Position numbers and translations under genes: made by a program | Shown: in pieces, positions 29,420 to 38,002 of the stretch | Position numbering within the stretch: the stretch's first letter is position 1 | Layout of the letters: every line of letters begins with the position of its first letter | DNA from: Chryseobacterium candidae | Lineage (GTDB): Bacteria; Bacteroidota; Bacteroidia; Flavobacteriales; Weeksellaceae | NCBI RefSeq assembly: GCF_004916905.1 | Contig: NZ_SDLV01000055.1 | Coordinates: forward strand, 62,001-126,000 | Direction: 5' to 3' | Length of the DNA: 64,000 nt | The notes under the pieces: model-generated | What the model was told of the DNA's origin: nothing | Seen by the model: only the letters and a program-made list of their open reading frames with translations | Databases searched by the model: none

Positions 29420-30718
29420 ATGAAGCCAATCCTGATAATACTTTTATTCCCGGTTTTTATTTTCGGGCAGAAAAATGGGTCAGCAAACCTTGCGAAATAT
29501 ATGCAGGCTCAGGTTGAAATAAATAATTTTAGCGGAGCTGTTCTTGTATCGAAAAATGGCCGGGTTTTACTAAAAAAAGCGTACGGTCTGGCAGATTATG
29601 AGTGGAATATTAAAAATACCTTAGATACTAAATTTCAGCTGGCCTCAGTAACAAAACAATTTACCGCCACCGCTATACTTCTGCTGATTGAAAAAGGGAA
29701 ACTGTCCCTTGATGATAAACTGAGTAAATTTTTACCAGATTACCCAAAGGCTGATAGTGTTACAATCCATATGTTATTATCGCACAGCTCAGGGCTGGCT
29801 ATGGGTTTTAAAGAAATAGCTTTAAGCTCAATGGATAAAGATTCCGCGTATGCCAAAATAAAGAAAATACCTTATGAATTCTCCCCGGGAACTAAAAGCG
29901 GATACAGCAATATCGGCTATTATTTATTGGCTAAGATCATTGAAAAAGTGTCGGGCGAGAAGTATGCTGTTTTCTTAAAGAAGAATATATTTGAAAAAGC
30001 AGGAATGAAAAATACAGGCGTTAGTAATAATGAATCGATTGTTGAAAAAAAAGCAAAGGCTTACTATCAGGCAGAAAGCGGGCTTATTCATAATCCCTTT
30101 ATCAACTGGGAGATTAATGTAGGCCATGATGGTGTTTATTCCACGGTTGAAGATCTGGCCTTATGGGATAAAGCTTTATATGGAACAAATATTCTTTCTG
30201 CACAGATGAAGAAACTCATGTTTAGTCCATACGGAGCTGAAAATTGGGGCTATGGCTTTATAATCAATCCGTTTTACAATCATGGGCATCAATTAATTGC
30301 TCATGACGGAGGTTTTTTCGGCACAATGACTTCCTTTAACCGCTTTACAGAAGACAAACTCTTCGTGACCGTACTTTCCAATAATGAATCATTTTCCTAT
30401 ATTATAAGTTATGGACTTTCCGCTATTGCATTGGGAAAAGAGGTGGAACTTCCTTATAAACATCACAGGGTTGAAATAAACCCCGATTTATATGATCAAT
30501 ATATGGGTACGTATGATAGAATTGACATATTGAAAATTGACGGTAAGCTTTATTTTAACAGTGTGGAAATGGAACTCATCCCAGAATCTAAAAACAAATT
30601 TTTCAGAGCAGATAATAATGACAGAACCATTGAATTTATTCCGGACAGTGCGGGCCTTTACAATTCTATAATTCTGACAAAAGGAGGCGTAAAAGAAGTT
30701 GTAAGAAGAAGTAAATAA
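29420..30718 (+). CDS. Serine beta-lactamase-fold hydrolase, exported
   Basis: 432 aa from ATG 29420 (the frame extends to a TTG at 29390, which lacks a signal). Signal peptide 1-16 (LLFPVFIFGQ). Catalytic SVTK at 76-79, YSNIGYYLL as the second motif, and HDGGFFG near 290 as the third, so all three class C elements are present, unlike the 22370 paralogue. A C-terminal ~90-residue lipocalin-like extension (YMGTYDRIDILKIDGKLYF) is typical of esterase/peptidase members rather than true beta-lactamases. Substrate unknown. Confidence 0.88.
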   Translation: MKPILIILLFPVFIFGQKNGSANLAKYMQAQVEINNFSGAVLVSKNGRVLLKKAYGLADYEWNIKNTLDTKFQLASVTKQFTATAILLLIEKGKLSLDDKLSKFLPDYPKADSVTIHMLLSHSSGLAMGFKEIALSSMDKDSAYAKIKKIPYEFSPGTKSGYSNIGYYLLAKIIEKVSGEKYAVFLKKNIFEKAGMKNTGVSNNESIVEKKAKAYYQAESGLIHNPFINWEINVGHDGVYSTVEDLALWDKALYGTNILSAQMKKLMFSPYGAENWGYGFIINPFYNHGHQLIAHDGGFFGTMTSFNRFTEDKLFVTVLSNNESFSYIISYGLSAIALGKEVELPYKHHRVEINPDLYDQYMGTYDRIDILKIDGKLYFNSVEMELIPESKNKFFRADNNDRTIEFIPDSAGLYNSIILTKGGVKEVVRRSK

Positions 30719-30967
30719 CCAAAATGGTCTTAATGCGTCAGAAATATAAGTAATCTGTGTTTTATCATCAAACTGTTTATTGGGATAAGGAGCAGAATTA
30801 ACATTTTTATAAAATAGAATCGGCAGATCCAGGCATATGATGCCATAATTTTTTCTATATTTAGAGGAAGTTTAATAGGATATAGGTTTTAGTGATGTTT
30901 AGAAACAGGGCTTGTGTTTTTATTTTGCACGCAGCCTTGCCTGTAGATACCAATATAAAAAAAGACA

Positions 30968-31639
30968 ATGCCGATAAACCTGATACCTCCGGACGGAGGC
31001 CTGTTATACAAAGAAACAGATATGACTCAGTTGTTCCCTGAGCCATTCAATGCAATAACTGCCCTGTTTTTTTTAACCATAGCCGTTTTCTGGACGCTTA
31101 AATTGAAAGGTCATTACAAAGAATATCCTTTTTTAACCTACTGCCTGGTTTTATTATACATTGGTGCTATTGGGGGAACGGTTTACCACTCATTCAGGCA
31201 ATGGCCGGTATTTATTATGATGGATTGGCTGCCTATTATGCTGCTCTGCCTTTCTGCCGGATTTTATTTTGTAGCGCAGAGTACCAGATGGTATTATGCG
31301 GTTGCAATGGTTCTGGGATGTCTTATATTGATGCTGGGTTTGAGAAACTGGATTCTGATCGGTAATCCTTCTCTTTTTATCAATGTCAATTACGCCATCA
31401 TGGCCTCATTTGTAGTTTTTTCGGTACTAAGGTATTTGATCTATACCCAATGGAAAGCGGGCAAATGGGTAGGATTTGCCGTGTTGTCATTTGTTTTTGC
31501 ACTCACCTTCCGCATCGCTGACAAATGGGAATGGTTCAGTTTCGGAACTCACTTTTTATGGCATACTTTCGGGGCGATAGCAACGTTTTGTATGTTTAAT
31601 TATATCTATCTTACGCGGAATGTAATTAGGAAGAGATAG
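30968..31639 (+). CDS. Seven-TM protein of the CREST (alkaline ceramidase/PAQR-like) superfamily
   Basis: 223 aa, about seven hydrophobic helices. The CREST metal and catalytic residues are in place: H74-S75 in GTVYHSF, D86 in MMDWLP, and H195-x-x-x-H199 in GTHFLWHTFG. Spacing matches alkaline ceramidases (H..D about 12 apart, then HxxxH near the C-terminus). The likely role is a zinc-dependent intramembrane lipid hydrolase, by inference. No partner genes. The possible upstream start is unclear but MPINLIPPDGG is plausible. Confidence 0.78.
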   Translation: MPINLIPPDGGLLYKETDMTQLFPEPFNAITALFFLTIAVFWTLKLKGHYKEYPFLTYCLVLLYIGAIGGTVYHSFRQWPVFIMMDWLPIMLLCLSAGFYFVAQSTRWYYAVAMVLGCLILMLGLRNWILIGNPSLFINVNYAIMASFVVFSVLRYLIYTQWKAGKWVGFAVLSFVFALTFRIADKWEWFSFGTHFLWHTFGAIATFCMFNYIYLTRNVIRKR

Positions 31640-31723
31640 GTTGTTAATTCTCTTCGCAAAGTTTCAAAAAAGGATTTAGGATATGTATGCTTAAAGCCAA
31701 AAACAAAGCTTGAAAAACATTAT

Positions 31724-31831
31724 ATGCGGCAATATGGATTACAGTCAACCAAAATATATTTGATCACTGAAGGAGAAAATTCATTACAATTAATTCAGGA
31801 ATATTATGAAGACAAACAGGAAGGAAATTAA
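31724..31831 (+). CDS. Short 35-aa ORF, possible remnant overlapping the next gene
   Basis: ATG at 31724 to TAA at 31831, overlapping the next gene's start by 26 nt. The same frame stays open for 28 codons further upstream, back to the stop of the CREST gene, giving 63 codons (KVSKKDLGYVCLKPKTKLE precedes the ATG). Compact TKIYLITEGENSLQLIQEYY core. An exact -7 element at 31755 lies inside it, so it is probably not translated from that promoter. May be the tail of a decayed gene that once preceded the HTH gene, as in a toxin-antitoxin pair; that is speculation. Confidence 0.25.
   Translation: MRQYGLQSTKIYLITEGENSLQLIQEYYEDKQEGN
31755..31762 (+). promoter_or_regulatory. -7 element (TATATTTG) for the 31806 HTH gene
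   Basis: Exact TAnnTTTG about 44 nt before the start codon. Confidence 0.5.
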
Positions 31832-32351
31832 GGAAACAGATTTTTCAAAATTTACAGGTGAAGAACTTGCGGATGCTTTTGTCTTTCCTGCTGATCAAGT
31901 TTTGAATGCGAAGGAGAAAAAAGATGAGGAAGACTTCTGGGCAGTTCGCCGGAAACAATTTGACAATCGCACTCACAGTCAGAAAATGTATTCAAGATTG
32001 TTACAGCTAAAGTTTCAATTGGAAGACTATATAGATAGCAGCCAATATCTGGAAGCGCTTAGTTTTGGATTTTTTTTAAATGAGTACGTTAACAGACAAG
32101 ACAAAAAAGATAAAGACTTTGCTGTTGAGGTGGATGTGAAGCCAGCTGTACTTAGCCAATATATTAATAACCATCGAAAGCCGACAGATGAGTTCATCAT
32201 CAGGCTTGAATTACATTCCAACGGGCTGATTCCCGCAATACATTGGTTTAAGGTTATCCAAAAAAATAGAGAACATGAGATCATGACCAATCAGAAATTA
32301 AGAGAGGAAGAAAGTAAACATGTTAAAAATAGACTTGGATTTGCTTATTAG
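31806..32351 (+). CDS. XRE-like helix-turn-helix protein
   Basis: 181 aa. Residues 1-95 are charged and helical. Residues 98-145 hold an HTH (DFAVEVDVKPAVLSQYINNH followed by RKPTDEFIIRLELHSNGLI), the pattern of XRE/HigA-type proteins that recognise DNA through an LSQYINNHR-like recognition helix. Antitoxin-like, but no toxin partner is intact next to it; a short open frame just upstream (31640-31831) may be the remains of one. It lies immediately before the restriction-modification genes, on the opposite strand to the first methyltransferase. Confidence 0.75.
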   Translation: MKTNRKEIKETDFSKFTGEELADAFVFPADQVLNAKEKKDEEDFWAVRRKQFDNRTHSQKMYSRLLQLKFQLEDYIDSSQYLEALSFGFFLNEYVNRQDKKDKDFAVEVDVKPAVLSQYINNHRKPTDEFIIRLELHSNGLIPAIHWFKVIQKNREHEIMTNQKLREEESKHVKNRLGFAY

Positions 32352-32445
32352 CTTTCAGCTCCCCCAAAAATTGCAGATAATAGTTATAAAGAAGGGAAAG
32401 GTGTAAAAGCATAGAATAGAGCTAGTAAAAATAAGGTTATTGCTT

Positions 32446-33612
32446 TTAAGTAATATTTTTATTACTGTCACTTGTTATAGCCTTTTTATTTACATTTTCA
32501 TAAAATAAAAAATTTCCACCTCCTTGCCAGTTTATCTCTTTACTTATTCCTCCACTTTCACCTTCAATAACTAATTTCATCCTTTCCACAACGACATCAA
32601 CGATATGATCACCTTTTTCAATACCAATATATTTTCTATTTAGTTTATGTGCAGTAGATATTGTTGATCCAGAACCTAAATAGCAGTCCATAATAATATC
32701 TCCTTCATTTGAGGCTACGTTAATGATTTTTTGGATTAGCGTTTCTGGTTTAGGAGTGTCAAAAATTTTATCATTTGGAAATAATTCAAGGAGATGCTTT
32801 TTTGCCAATTTATTAGTTCCTGCAAATTCTGCGAGCCAAAGTGTCTCTGGAGTTAATCCTTTTTTCTGACCATTTAGAAATTTTTTTACACGTGGAACCC
32901 CATTCCCATTTAAACCAAACCAAATATTATTGTTAGCAATTTCGTCTTTCATTCTCTCTTCATTATAAATCCAGCATCTTCCATTTGGTGGCAAGTGTTC
33001 TTTGCCATTTGGTGCGACGATTTTATAAAATTGATTTTTTACAGCGTGTCCATCTTGTACATTAACAGAGACTGATTGCCAATTCCCTCTTGGATCATTG
33101 TCAGGGTTTTTATATCTATCTAAAATTTCTTTGGTTAGCGGTATAGGATTTCTTGTTTTCTTAAATTTATCAGGATTTATGGCATAAACGAGTATATACT
33201 CATGATTATTTGAAAATACACTTCTATTTTCCCTAGATGTTCTTTGCTGCCAAACAATAGTTGTAATAAAGTTGTTTCTTCCAAAAATTTTATCTGCAGC
33301 AATTTTTAAATAGTGCATTTCATTATCATCAATTGATATCCAAATGCTACCATCTATTGTCAGATAAGGTTTTAACAATTTTAAAGTAGTAGTAATTTCA
33401 TTTAACCAATCTTCATGATCTCGATCATTATAATGATGATAGTTTTCTCCGTTATTATATGGAGGATCTATGTAAATGCATTTAACTTTACCATAAAATT
33501 CAGTAATAGAGTTTAAAACCAATTTGTTATCTCCATGAATTATTAAGTTGTCGGTGATAGCCGTATCTCCAATAGAATATTTATCAATAAATTTAAATTT
33601 GTCCGAAAGCAT
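32446..33612 (-). CDS. Beta-class adenine-specific DNA methyltransferase
   Basis: 388 aa. The catalytic motif IV DPPY is at residues 49-52 (CIYIDPPYNNGENYHHY) and the AdoMet motif I, DCYLGSGST, lies near residue 315. Motif IV before motif I is the beta-class order, as in type III Mod and many type II enzymes. DPPY indicates N6-adenine methylation. The variable middle (about 140-290) would contain the target-recognition region. Divergent from the second methyltransferase at 33702. AT-rich codon use like the other genes of this island, which fits horizontal acquisition. Confidence 0.9.
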   Translation of the reverse strand: MLSDKFKFIDKYSIGDTAITDNLIIHGDNKLVLNSITEFYGKVKCIYIDPPYNNGENYHHYNDRDHEDWLNEITTTLKLLKPYLTIDGSIWISIDDNEMHYLKIAADKIFGRNNFITTIVWQQRTSRENRSVFSNNHEYILVYAINPDKFKKTRNPIPLTKEILDRYKNPDNDPRGNWQSVSVNVQDGHAVKNQFYKIVAPNGKEHLPPNGRCWIYNEERMKDEIANNNIWFGLNGNGVPRVKKFLNGQKKGLTPETLWLAEFAGTNKLAKKHLLELFPNDKIFDTPKPETLIQKIINVASNEGDIIMDCYLGSGSTISTAHKLNRKYIGIEKGDHIVDVVVERMKLVIEGESGGISKEINWQGGGNFLFYENVNKKAITSDSNKNIT

Positions 33613-33643
33613 ATTAAATGTTCTAATTAGTCAATAACCTTTT

Positions 33644-33651
33644 TATCTTTG
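33644..33651 (+). promoter_or_regulatory. -7 element (TATCTTTG) for the D12 methyltransferase
   Basis: Exact TAnnTTTG 50 nt before the TTG start at 33702, in the divergent gap between the two methyltransferase genes. Confidence 0.5.
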
Positions 33652-33701
33652 CAAAAGTAAAGCTAAAATTTAAAATAACTCTATACTTAAATACTTAAAA
33701 A

Positions 33702-35063
33702 TTGTCAAAAAATACTAAGGTAAAAAATTCCGATAATCAGGAAGTATTCAGACCTATTCATTATCTGGGAAGCAAATTAAGAATTCTTGATTTTATTGAA
33801 GATACTATAAATAATATTGATCTTGAAAGAGGAAGAGTATGTGACTTGTTTTCTGGATCAGGAAGCGTTTCATTCAAGTTATCAAGAACAAGACCTGTAA
33901 CATCCGTTGATATTCAAGAATATTCTACAATTATTTGTTCTGCATTACTAAATCCAATTAAAATGGATCAAAAGTTTATTGATGAATTTCTCCAAAAATC
34001 TTTGAATTCTAAGCACTCTATAGGCTTGATAAATTCCTTAGAATCATTAATTTCCTACGAAAAAGAATGCATATCTAATGCGCTAAATCATAAGAAGGTC
34101 GAAAAACTTTGTGAAATTCTAGAAGATGGTTCATTAATAAGTTTTGAAATATTAAAAAAAGATAATTTAAATTCCAAATTGTCAAAGCTTTTAAGGAGTA
34201 CATTAACAGAGTTTAAAAAGAAAAAAATTCTAGATTATCAGACACTTGCCATTAGATATTTTGGTGGGATATACTTTTCTTATGAACAAGCACTTCAGAT
34301 TGATATTTTACTAGAGCAAATTGAAGATTCTCCTAAAAAGTATAAAAATATGCTTTTAGCAGCCCTTATAAGTACTGCAAGCGATTGTGTAAACACTGTT
34401 GGAAAACAATTTGCTCAACCTATTAGACCAAGAAAAGCGAATGGTGATATAAAACCATCGTTAGGAAAGTCTGTTAATAAAGATCGTTCATTAAATGTTT
34501 TTGATGTATTTGGAAAGTGGGTTCAAAAATATAATTCAATAACAGACAAGGATTTTAAAAATGATATTTTAAAAATGGATTTTAGTATCGCATTAGACAA
34601 TCTAACTAATGATACTACTGTTGTGTATGCTGACCCACCTTATACAAGAGAACACTATAGTCGGTTTTATCATGTTTTAGAAACTTTAGCACTTAGAGAT
34701 ACTCCAAAAATTTCTACGATGGTACTTGGTGGAGAAACTCTTTTGAGTAGAGGTTTATATAGAGAGGATAGACATCAATCACCTTTTTGTATCAGAAGTA
34801 CTGCACCTGAAGCTTTTGAATTAATGTTTTCTAAAATTAGTTCTAAAGGAGTGAAATTAGTCTTGTCATATTCTCCTTATGATGAATCGAAAGGATCGCA
34901 TCCAAGAGTTATAACAATGAATAAACTTATTAATATTGCTAATAAATACTATTCCAATGTTGAGGTTTTATCTCCTGGTACGTTTGTACATAGTAAACTT
35001 ACTAACTCTGAAAAACACTTAGAGGCTTCTGAATTTGCTGAAGTTTTAATTGTATGTACTTAG
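33702..35063 (+). CDS. D12-class (alpha) N6-adenine DNA methyltransferase
   Basis: 453 aa starting at TTG; no in-frame ATG precedes the conserved region. Motif X plus I: RPIHYLGSKLRILDF and DLFSGSGSV (residues 48-56). Catalytic DPPY at 311-314 in VVYADPPYTREHYSRFY. The order and the 250-residue insertion between them mark the D12/alpha class (Dam-like) with a large target-recognition part. Together with the beta-class enzyme at 32446 it would protect the two strands of an asymmetric site. It ends one base before the convergent endonuclease gene ends (35063/35065). Confidence 0.92.
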   Translation: MSKNTKVKNSDNQEVFRPIHYLGSKLRILDFIEDTINNIDLERGRVCDLFSGSGSVSFKLSRTRPVTSVDIQEYSTIICSALLNPIKMDQKFIDEFLQKSLNSKHSIGLINSLESLISYEKECISNALNHKKVEKLCEILEDGSLISFEILKKDNLNSKLSKLLRSTLTEFKKKKILDYQTLAIRYFGGIYFSYEQALQIDILLEQIEDSPKKYKNMLLAALISTASDCVNTVGKQFAQPIRPRKANGDIKPSLGKSVNKDRSLNVFDVFGKWVQKYNSITDKDFKNDILKMDFSIALDNLTNDTTVVYADPPYTREHYSRFYHVLETLALRDTPKISTMVLGGETLLSRGLYREDRHQSPFCIRSTAPEAFELMFSKISSKGVKLVLSYSPYDESKGSHPRVITMNKLINIANKYYSNVEVLSPGTFVHSKLTNSEKHLEASEFAEVLIVCT

Positions 35064-35064
35064 T

Positions 35065-36288
35065 TTATATGCTTATACTTGGACAATTTGTACGAATATC
35101 CGAAACTGTTGTAACTTTTCTTCTTAGTGAGTTTCCAGTTTTAGCCCCTAATAAAGTGTTTAGTTCATTATAGATTTGGGAGCCATTTGTTTCAAGATGA
35201 TATATAAAATGGGTGGTATTTATTTTTACAAAGAATATAATTGGTTTATTATCAAAATTGTATGGCGTATTGCATTCCCTGGTGGCTAAGGGTTCTAAAT
35301 TATAGTTTTTGCTTTTTTTTACACGTGCAGAATTACATTGTTCAACATCATCTTGAAGATTCCCATCAGTATCAATGTATTTAAGATTAATTTGTCCACT
35401 ACTTCCAACATCTATCGGTAAATTAAAAAAAAGTTGAAAATTTTTCTTCGTAAATGAAATCTGTTTCCAGCGAGTAGGGGTACCGATTTCCGCAATTAAG
35501 ACTTCATTTTCATTTGAAAAATCCCAGTTCAGATTGTGAGTTAAATCTAAAGGTGTTTGCTCTTCCAATAGAACAGGTGCTAAATTAGGAGGTCTATTTA
35601 ATCTTCTTGGGCTAAAACCTGGAGGCAATTGTTGTATTTGCAACGTAGGAAATGTTATTGCAGCCTCATTCGCTTGTATATATGGGGCATTTTCAGATTT
35701 ATTATATAAACTTCTTCTTTGACTTTCTGTAGGAATTTTACCTTCAATAAATAATCCCTCAATAAGTTCGTCAGTAAGTTGTTTTAAGTTTACATGAGGG
35801 CCATCAATTATTGGATTATAATATGTTTTTATTTCTTCAAAAAACCTCATCCCTTGTTCATCTTCCTTGGTAAAAGAAACTTCAATTGAACTTTCAATAT
35901 TTTGTGATAAACCAGTTTGCGTTAAATTATTTGAGCCAATTATTATTTTGATATTATCGTCACCTTCAAATATGTAAATTTTTGGATGAAATATGAAATC
36001 TGAGCTTGTATTAAATATATATGAATCTACCTCCCATTCTAATAATGCTTCTAAAGCTTCTTTTGATGTACCGTTCTGATCAATGCCTATTATTACTCTA
36101 AACTTTCTTAAATGATTACGTGAGTTATTTACGTGGTTTGTTAGACCTGTCACTCCAGAGTAGCTTGCGAAAGCAACTAAACAAACAAATGAGTGATATA
36201 TTTCATTATTGAATGAGGCAATTAAAGTTTCTGCTACCGATGTTCCAATTGCAGTATTATAACCTTGACCTATAAATCGTAATTCCAT
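35065..36288 (-). CDS. Restriction endonuclease with PLD-type nuclease domain (BfiI/NgoFVII-like)
   Basis: 407 aa. A single PLD motif is clear: H101-x-K103 (FIFHPKIYIFEGD) followed by GSNN at 118-121 in KIIIGSNNLTQTGLS. One HKD motif per chain implies a homodimer, as in the metal-independent type IIS enzyme BfiI and the NgoFVII group. The C-terminal ~150 residues (from NLNWDFSNENEVLIAEIGTP onward) are beta-rich, where those enzymes carry a B3-like DNA-recognition domain; that part is inferred. Sits 38 nt downstream of a small HTH gene on the same strand and beside two adenine methyltransferases, which supports the restriction role. Confidence 0.85.
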   Translation of the reverse strand: MELRFIGQGYNTAIGTSVAETLIASFNNEIYHSFVCLVAFASYSGVTGLTNHVNNSRNHLRKFRVIIGIDQNGTSKEALEALLEWEVDSYIFNTSSDFIFHPKIYIFEGDDNIKIIIGSNNLTQTGLSQNIESSIEVSFTKEDEQGMRFFEEIKTYYNPIIDGPHVNLKQLTDELIEGLFIEGKIPTESQRRSLYNKSENAPYIQANEAAITFPTLQIQQLPPGFSPRRLNRPPNLAPVLLEEQTPLDLTHNLNWDFSNENEVLIAEIGTPTRWKQISFTKKNFQLFFNLPIDVGSSGQINLKYIDTDGNLQDDVEQCNSARVKKSKNYNLEPLATRECNTPYNFDNKPIIFFVKINTTHFIYHLETNGSQIYNELNTLLGAKTGNSLRRKVTTVSDIRTNCPSISI

Positions 36289-36326
36289 ATTTTGATATAT
36301 TTAAATTCAAAATCCTCATCAGAATT

Positions 36327-36575
36327 TTACTTGTTTATTTCTCTAAAAAACTCTTCCAAAGTAATTTTTTTCTTTCGACAGATTTTTGCTAGTGTTTTTA
36401 TAGACATATTGTAGTCTGTCTTTGCCGTTCCTAGGGCAATATTTTTAATTTTCCTAACAGTGCTTTCTTCAATGTCACATTTAGATGCAAAGTCTCTCTG
36501 CGATTTTGCTTTCGAAACCCAGTTTGTATAAATGTACTTGCAGATTGTAACAGTTACTTCGTTTTCTTCGTCCAT
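36327..36575 (-). CDS. Small HTH protein, candidate restriction-modification controller
   Basis: 82 aa, the length of RM C proteins. HTH at about residues 25-50 (KSQRDFASKCDIEESTVRKI), then a C-terminal helix TLEEFFREINK. Transcribed with, and 38 nt before, the PLD endonuclease gene, the usual C-R arrangement in which the controller delays endonuclease expression until methylation is complete. I could not identify C-box operators with confidence. Confidence 0.8.
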   Translation of the reverse strand: MDEENEVTVTICKYIYTNWVSKAKSQRDFASKCDIEESTVRKIKNIALGTAKTDYNMSIKTLAKICRKKKITLEEFFREINK

Positions 36576-36616
36576 TAAAACAAATTACGAGAAAGAGTAA
36601 AAAAATAATGCGGTTT

Positions 36617-36650
36617 TTTGTGCGCAATGATCAAAATATTCTTACATTTG
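36617..36650 (+). promoter_or_regulatory. Promoter driving the structured element (TTTG-N22-TACATTTG)
   Basis: -33-like TTTG at 36617-36620 and exact -7 element TACATTTG at 36643-36650, 22 nt apart. A start about 6 nt downstream would begin just before the first hairpin at 36657. Confidence 0.6.
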
Positions 36651-36655
36651 TAAAA

Positions 36656-36857
36656 TAAGCTACAATAAAGTAGCTTTGCGATACTTCAAAGAATAATAGA
36701 AGCTATTGCTTAGAATCTTGTCATTGAAAACTGGTAATTTTTAGACACACAAGACAATAAGCGGGATGCTCACGACCTAGGCGTGGGCTCTCTTATCTGT
36801 GTGCAAGGTATACCAGTGCCTCAATGACGGATATTGTAGAGTTTCATGCCGTTTTTA
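36656..36857 (+). ncRNA. Candidate structured non-coding RNA, about 200 nt, unknown class
   Basis: A 5' hairpin AAGCTAC/GTAGCTT (36657-36663/36670-36676) is followed by one long interrupted stem from 36721 to 36827. Its nested arms are TCATTGA/TCAATGA (36721-36727/36821-36827), ACTGGTA/TACCAGT (36730-36736/36811-36817), CACACA/TGTGTG (36746-36751/36798-36803), ATAAG/CTTAT (36757-36761/36792-36796) and GCTCACG/CGTGGGC (36768-36774/36782-36788, one G-U). That makes 32 pairs in register, far beyond chance. ACGG..CCGT with TTTTT at 36849-36856 could end the transcript. A promoter precedes it. The rod with internal loops resembles 6S-type RNA (a diverged 6S-Flavo is one option), but this is a guess; the strand is chosen from the promoter. 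Confidence 0.55.
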
Positions 36858-37064
36858 TTTCATGCTGTTCTGCTTTTCTACAATTATCTTTTCTAAGCCG
36901 CTTCACCACATAAAGTATCAGAATAAGATACAATGGAGTGTACAATCCATTGCGGCTTCAGGGCTTTCACGGGAACACAGATTTTATTTCTATTCATCAT
37001 TTATCATAAAACTCAGCGTACATTGGTAGGCTGGTGGTTTCACGCATTCTAAAAATAAAAACAC

Positions 37065-37613
37065 ATGAAAAAAAGCAGAAACTTTAATACCCGGTTTCAG
37101 GCAGATAAAAAAAACTCCGGGTTGCAGCTGATGGAAACATTCTTTCAGTTCAATGAGCTTGATGTTTCCAAAGAAAGGCTTAGTAACATTATGAATTATG
37201 CGGTAAAGAGAAACAGCTGGATCCATGAAGATCCGGCAGTCATTTTTGAGTTTCACCAGTCGATGAGGTCGTTAATCCGCGCAGGTTACCTCATGATGCT
37301 GAAGGAAAGAAAATGGACGGTTGATGCCGGATCGGAAAAGATTTCCCCGTGGGTTCTTGGTCTGCTTTCGGAGAAGGAATACCGGAATCCTCTGCTGGTT
37401 TTCAAAAAAGCATTCAGCGCATACACCATCAAAGAATTTGATTATTTTATGTCCGGAATTGTCTATTTCTCAATGGGTGTCTATGAAAATTTGCCGGAAA
37501 GGAATATGGTGATGCCTTACATCCATACGGTGAAAATGTTGGATGCCGCACATCTTATTCTTCAGAGAAGAAGAGAAAAGAAAATGGCTGAGACCAGTTC
37601 AGAAGAAGATTGA
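37065..37613 (+). CDS. Unrecognised 182-aa cytoplasmic protein
   Basis: 182 aa. No signal or TM helix. Mostly alpha-helical with a Lys/Arg-rich start (MKKSRNFNTRFQADKK) and a charged tail ending SSEED. Conserved-looking segments are MNYAVKRNSWIHEDPAVIFEF and VYFSMGVYENLPERNMV. It follows the structured-RNA element, and the two may form a unit, but that is untested. I do not recognise the family. Not obviously part of the restriction island, whose codon usage is more AT-rich. Confidence 0.7.
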   Translation: MKKSRNFNTRFQADKKNSGLQLMETFFQFNELDVSKERLSNIMNYAVKRNSWIHEDPAVIFEFHQSMRSLIRAGYLMMLKERKWTVDAGSEKISPWVLGLLSEKEYRNPLLVFKKAFSAYTIKEFDYFMSGIVYFSMGVYENLPERNMVMPYIHTVKMLDAAHLILQRRREKKMAETSSEED

Positions 37614-38002
37614 GTGTAAATAAAAAGCAGGGAGTTGTGGATACAGGTGATTAATCTGCTATAACCTATTTTTCTGACGCAAAGATTTCTATTTTTTGAA
37701 ACTGTTGGTGATAAGATAGCAAAGCATTGAATCAACTTCTTTGCTTCGCTGAAGCTTATGGATAAGCGTACCACTTGATAAGCGACAAAGTCGCATTGCT
37801 TTACGCTTAATGAAAGCAGAATTATTAATAGAAACTTTGCGTTACTCTTTTCAAAAATGATTTTATAAATTCCTGAAAGGTAGCGCAAAGTTTCTGTATA
37901 AAATAGACCTTGTTTTATTTGTAATGAGCTGGGAAACAGTCTATTTATCAATCGGTTATGATAAAAGATATGAATAACATCCGTTTCATAGCGCCTGTCT
38001 TA
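37614..38002. other. Intergenic region containing a dispersed repeat
   Basis: 389 nt. Holds the direct-repeat copy at 37670 and inverted fragments of the same motif (GCGTTACTCTTTTCAAAAATG at about 37840, CGCAAAGTTTC at 37885). No gene is supported. Confidence 0.45.
37670..37792 (+). repeat. Dispersed repeat, copy 1 (flanks GINT gene)
   Basis: TTTTCTGACGCAAAG followed by TTTTTGAAACTGTTG; the same order and spacing recur at 39396 in the same orientation with about two thirds of positions similar by eye. Confidence 0.6.

Larger units (their letters stand above)
36576..37064. other. Intergenic region holding a structured element and its promoter
   Basis: 489 nt. Contents: promoter 36617-36650, structured RNA candidate 36656-36857, then a segment with the 7-bp repeat TTGTAGA/TCTACAA (36834/36877) and a stretch before the 37065 gene with TACATTGG (one mismatch from the -7 consensus). 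No other ORF is supported. Confidence 0.5.

Noticed and set aside
22370..30718. True beta-lactamase resistance genes
   Set aside because: One copy lacks the YxN Asn, and the other has an extra lipocalin-like domain typical of esterase/peptidase members; neither shows lactamase-specific features beyond the shared fold.
36721..36827. Reading the stem as a tRNA, tmRNA or CRISPR repeat
   Set aside because: No cloverleaf arms with anticodon, no CCA end, no repeated spacer units; the nested single rod does not fit these classes.
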